This document shows positions 5,555 to 6,696 of a stretch of DNA of 6,696 nucleotides, in pieces. The DNA is from UBA12068 sp038318455 (GTDB taxonomy: Bacteria > Patescibacteriota > Minisyncoccia > Moranbacterales > GWC2-37-73): the NCBI GenBank assembly GCA_038318455.1, contig JBBQCF010000047.1, positions 1 through 6,696 of the forward strand, read 5' to 3'. Position 1 is the stretch's first letter; the number at the start of each line of letters is the position of its first letter. The notes under the pieces were generated by a model, which was given only the letters and a program-made list of their open reading frames with translations, had not been told where the DNA came from and ran no database searches. The position numbers and the translations under genes are program-made.

Positions 5555-5671
5555 GTTTTAATTAAAGTAAAAATATTAAGGGGTTCCAAAAACCATCCTG
5601 ACTTCCTGAAATCGTATTCAGTGGCTTAATAAAGCTTTACTTCCCTATATTCTAATTAAAAAATCAAACTA

Positions 5672-5700
5672 TGGACAAATATGTGAAAGTATGCTATTAT
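5672..5700 (+). promoter_or_regulatory. Promoter of the orphan gene at 5779
   Basis: The -35 TGGACA (5672-5677) and -10 TATTAT (5695-5700) have the ideal 17-bp spacing, and TGC before the -10 makes it an extended -10. A start near 5707 gives a leader of about 72 nt. This is among the best promoter matches in the window. Confidence 0.7.
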
Positions 5701-5708
5701 CTAATGTC

Positions 5709-5727
5709 TGGATTCAGTGTGAATCTA
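5709..5727 (+). promoter_or_regulatory. Hairpin at the 5' end of the orphan gene's leader
   Basis: TGGATTCA (5709-5716) pairs with TGAATCTA (5720-5727) across GTG, giving 8 pairs including one G-T. It would lie within a few bases of the predicted transcript start, where such hairpins often protect mRNA from 5' decay. It leaves the SD at 5765-5771 free. No T-tract follows, so it is not a terminator. Its function is inferred. Confidence 0.4.
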
Positions 5728-5778
5728 GTAAAATAATATAAAAATAACCTAGGCAGTACCTTAAAAGGAGGAAACATC

Positions 5779-6510
5779 ATGTTCAACGACAGCAAGAAAA
5801 GAGACTATCGTTTCTGGGAAAAATGCAGTAAAAGTGGTGGGGTTGCCATCGTTCAGGCAAAAAAACACCTTGGAACAAATACGGCAGAAATGTATTTGCG
5901 CAGTATCGACGCATATTTGCTTAACGGCAGTCATACTACCAGCGAGGGGAAAATTTCCAGTTTCGGCTCTGTAAGGATTCTCGCAGGATCAGTATTTGAA
6001 CAAAGTGCGAAAAAGTCTTTCGAAGACTGTGGCTCTAGGGAAGGGCTTGAGCTTTGGAGCCCTATTCTTTATTCTCTCAGCAAGGGCAATTTCAAGGCAA
6101 AAGTTAAAAATGACACGGTGGTCATACAGAATGAGGAAAACAATGCAGTCATGACTGCTTCGTGTCAACAACTTTTCCCTGTTTCCATGAATTTGTGGGA
6201 ACATGTAAGGAACGAGGGATGGCTCATGTTTGAAAGCAGTGAGATGTATTCCCGCGACCTTCCTCAGATTCTGACTCGTGCACAACAAGGCATAAAACCC
6301 CCTTATTTTGACAACAGTGCTTTTATTAAGGTCTCACCGAAACTCCTGGGGGAACGCCTGCTTGTCCTTTACCTGAGAACAACAGATTTCAGACAAACCG
6401 CGGTTAGGGTTTTCACGGAAAATGGTGAACTTGTAGAACATGAGGTCTATCATCCCATATCCTTCAAGCTCTGGGCACCCGAAAGCTTCGAGGCTACATT
6501 TAGGAACTAA
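5779..6510 (+). CDS. Hypothetical protein, 243 residues, function not recognised
   Basis: I do not recognise this protein. It looks soluble: no signal peptide, membrane helix, coiled coil or nucleotide-binding loop is seen, and its three cysteines (16, 84, 129) and scattered histidines form no metal motif. The N-terminal part (MFNDSKKRDYRFWEKCSKSG) is charged. The centre and C terminus alternate short hydrophobic and polar stretches (LLVLYLRTTDF, TAVRVFTENGELVEHEVYHP), suggesting a largely beta fold. The start is well supported: a perfect SD AAGGAGG (5765-5771) lies 7 nt before ATG 5779, beneath a good promoter and leader hairpin. Most other genes here have no SD. Base use also differs: lines 5821-5880 and 6361-6420 hold 25 and 27 G+C of 60, against 17 in 2761-2820 (prfB) and 4801-4860 (ftsX). 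It is a stand-alone unit with its own promoter and terminator, possibly acquired by transfer or a lineage-specific family. Being real is well supported; any role is unknown. Confidence 0.8.
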   Translation: MFNDSKKRDYRFWEKCSKSGGVAIVQAKKHLGTNTAEMYLRSIDAYLLNGSHTTSEGKISSFGSVRILAGSVFEQSAKKSFEDCGSREGLELWSPILYSLSKGNFKAKVKNDTVVIQNEENNAVMTASCQQLFPVSMNLWEHVRNEGWLMFESSEMYSRDLPQILTRAQQGIKPPYFDNSAFIKVSPKLLGERLLVLYLRTTDFRQTAVRVFTENGELVEHEVYHPISFKLWAPESFEATFRN

Positions 6511-6548
6511 GAGCATTTGGTATTGCTCAAGCCGAAAGCCATGTAGAC

Positions 6549-6584
6549 AAAAAGCTATGCGTATATTTATCGCATAGCTTTTTT
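6549..6584 (+). terminator. Strong, probably bidirectional intrinsic terminator
   Basis: AAAAAGCTATGCG (6549-6561) pairs perfectly with CGCATAGCTTTTT (6571-6583), a 13-bp stem with loop TATATTTAT. T6584 extends the T run on the plus strand; on the minus strand the stem ends in five T. It ends the gene at 5779-6510 and overlaps the stop codon of the convergent minus-strand ORF. Confidence 0.93.
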
Positions 6585-6696
6585 AATTTTCAACTAAAGC
6601 CTTAACCCTTTCAATTTTCCCCTCAATCACACTCCAATTCTCCAAAATCCCCTCACAAGTCTGACGAAAGTGGTTGCTGAAACCATCCTCAACTCC
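6583..6696 (-). CDS. 3' end of a convergent gene, product unknown (truncated by the window)
   Basis: On the minus strand one frame is open from the right edge to TAA at 6585-6583, giving 37 residues that end EGKIERVKALVEN. The other two minus-strand frames are closed within this stretch. The sequence looks like the C-terminal amphipathic helix of a soluble protein (FRQTCEGILENWSVIEGKIERV). Its stop codon falls inside the right arm of the shared terminator, a typical arrangement for convergent genes. The fragment is too short to name a family. Confidence 0.55.
   Translation of the reverse strand, partial: GVEDGFSNHFRQTCEGILENWSVIEGKIERVKALVEN

Noticed and set aside
5625..5636. TAAAGCTTTA palindrome as an operator
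   Set aside because: It lies well upstream of the -35 at 5672, is a single short AT-rich palindrome, and has no clear second copy near the promoter.
5989..6288. 99-residue minus-strand ORF opposite the orphan gene
   Set aside because: It has no ribosome-binding site or recognisable motif and overlaps a plus-strand gene with strong promoter and SD signals.

Overview
The window reads as a chromosomal segment of a low-GC bacterium, most likely a member of the Candidate Phyla Radiation (Patescibacteria, Parcubacteria-like). This placement is an inference from several traits together: AT-rich composition, small housekeeping genes on one strand, spacers filled with short AT-rich repeats, most starts lacking a Shine-Dalgarno (SD) sequence, tRNA genes without an encoded CCA, and a PFOR/rubrerythrin pairing typical of fermentative anaerobes. 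All three stop codons are used. prfB encodes an RF2 with an SPF motif that reads UGA as stop, so UGA is not recoded to glycine as in Gracilibacteria/Absconditabacteria.

Layout. Bases 1-783 are the 3' part of porB (pyruvate:ferredoxin oxidoreductase beta subunit). Eleven bases later comes tRNA-Thr(CGU), followed by a hairpin-rich stretch of about 120 nt that ends in a near-copy of the tRNA 3' end. Next are a rubrerythrin with an N-terminal rubredoxin domain (1021-1539), a large imperfect AT-rich palindrome, and a ZIP-family metal transporter (1623-2366). Then comes the conserved block prfB-ftsE-ftsX (2449-5322). prfB carries the classic CUU-UGA-C programmed +1 frameshift, with a hairpin over the position where the SD-like stimulator normally lies. 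An intrinsic terminator closes ftsX. tRNA-Gln(CUG) follows with its own promoter and terminator. After a non-coding gap with a good promoter there is an unrecognised 243-residue gene (5779-6510) with a perfect SD. It ends at a strong, probably bidirectional terminator shared with the 3' end of a convergent minus-strand ORF that runs off the right edge.

How the genes fit together. PorB belongs to the anaerobic pyruvate-to-acetyl-CoA step that reduces ferredoxin. Rubrerythrin would protect such an oxygen-sensitive enzyme from peroxide, and the ZIP carrier probably imports Zn2+, Fe2+ or Mn2+. RF2 ends translation at UGA/UAA and controls its own level through the frameshift. FtsEX is the ABC-type complex that couples division to peptidoglycan hydrolysis. 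The orphan gene at the right has different expression signals and somewhat higher GC than its neighbours.

No CRISPR array, insertion sequence, complete mobile element or clear new multi-gene system is visible. The least explained parts are the tRNA-Thr downstream segment, the repeat-filled gene starts, the prfB hairpin and the orphan gene.
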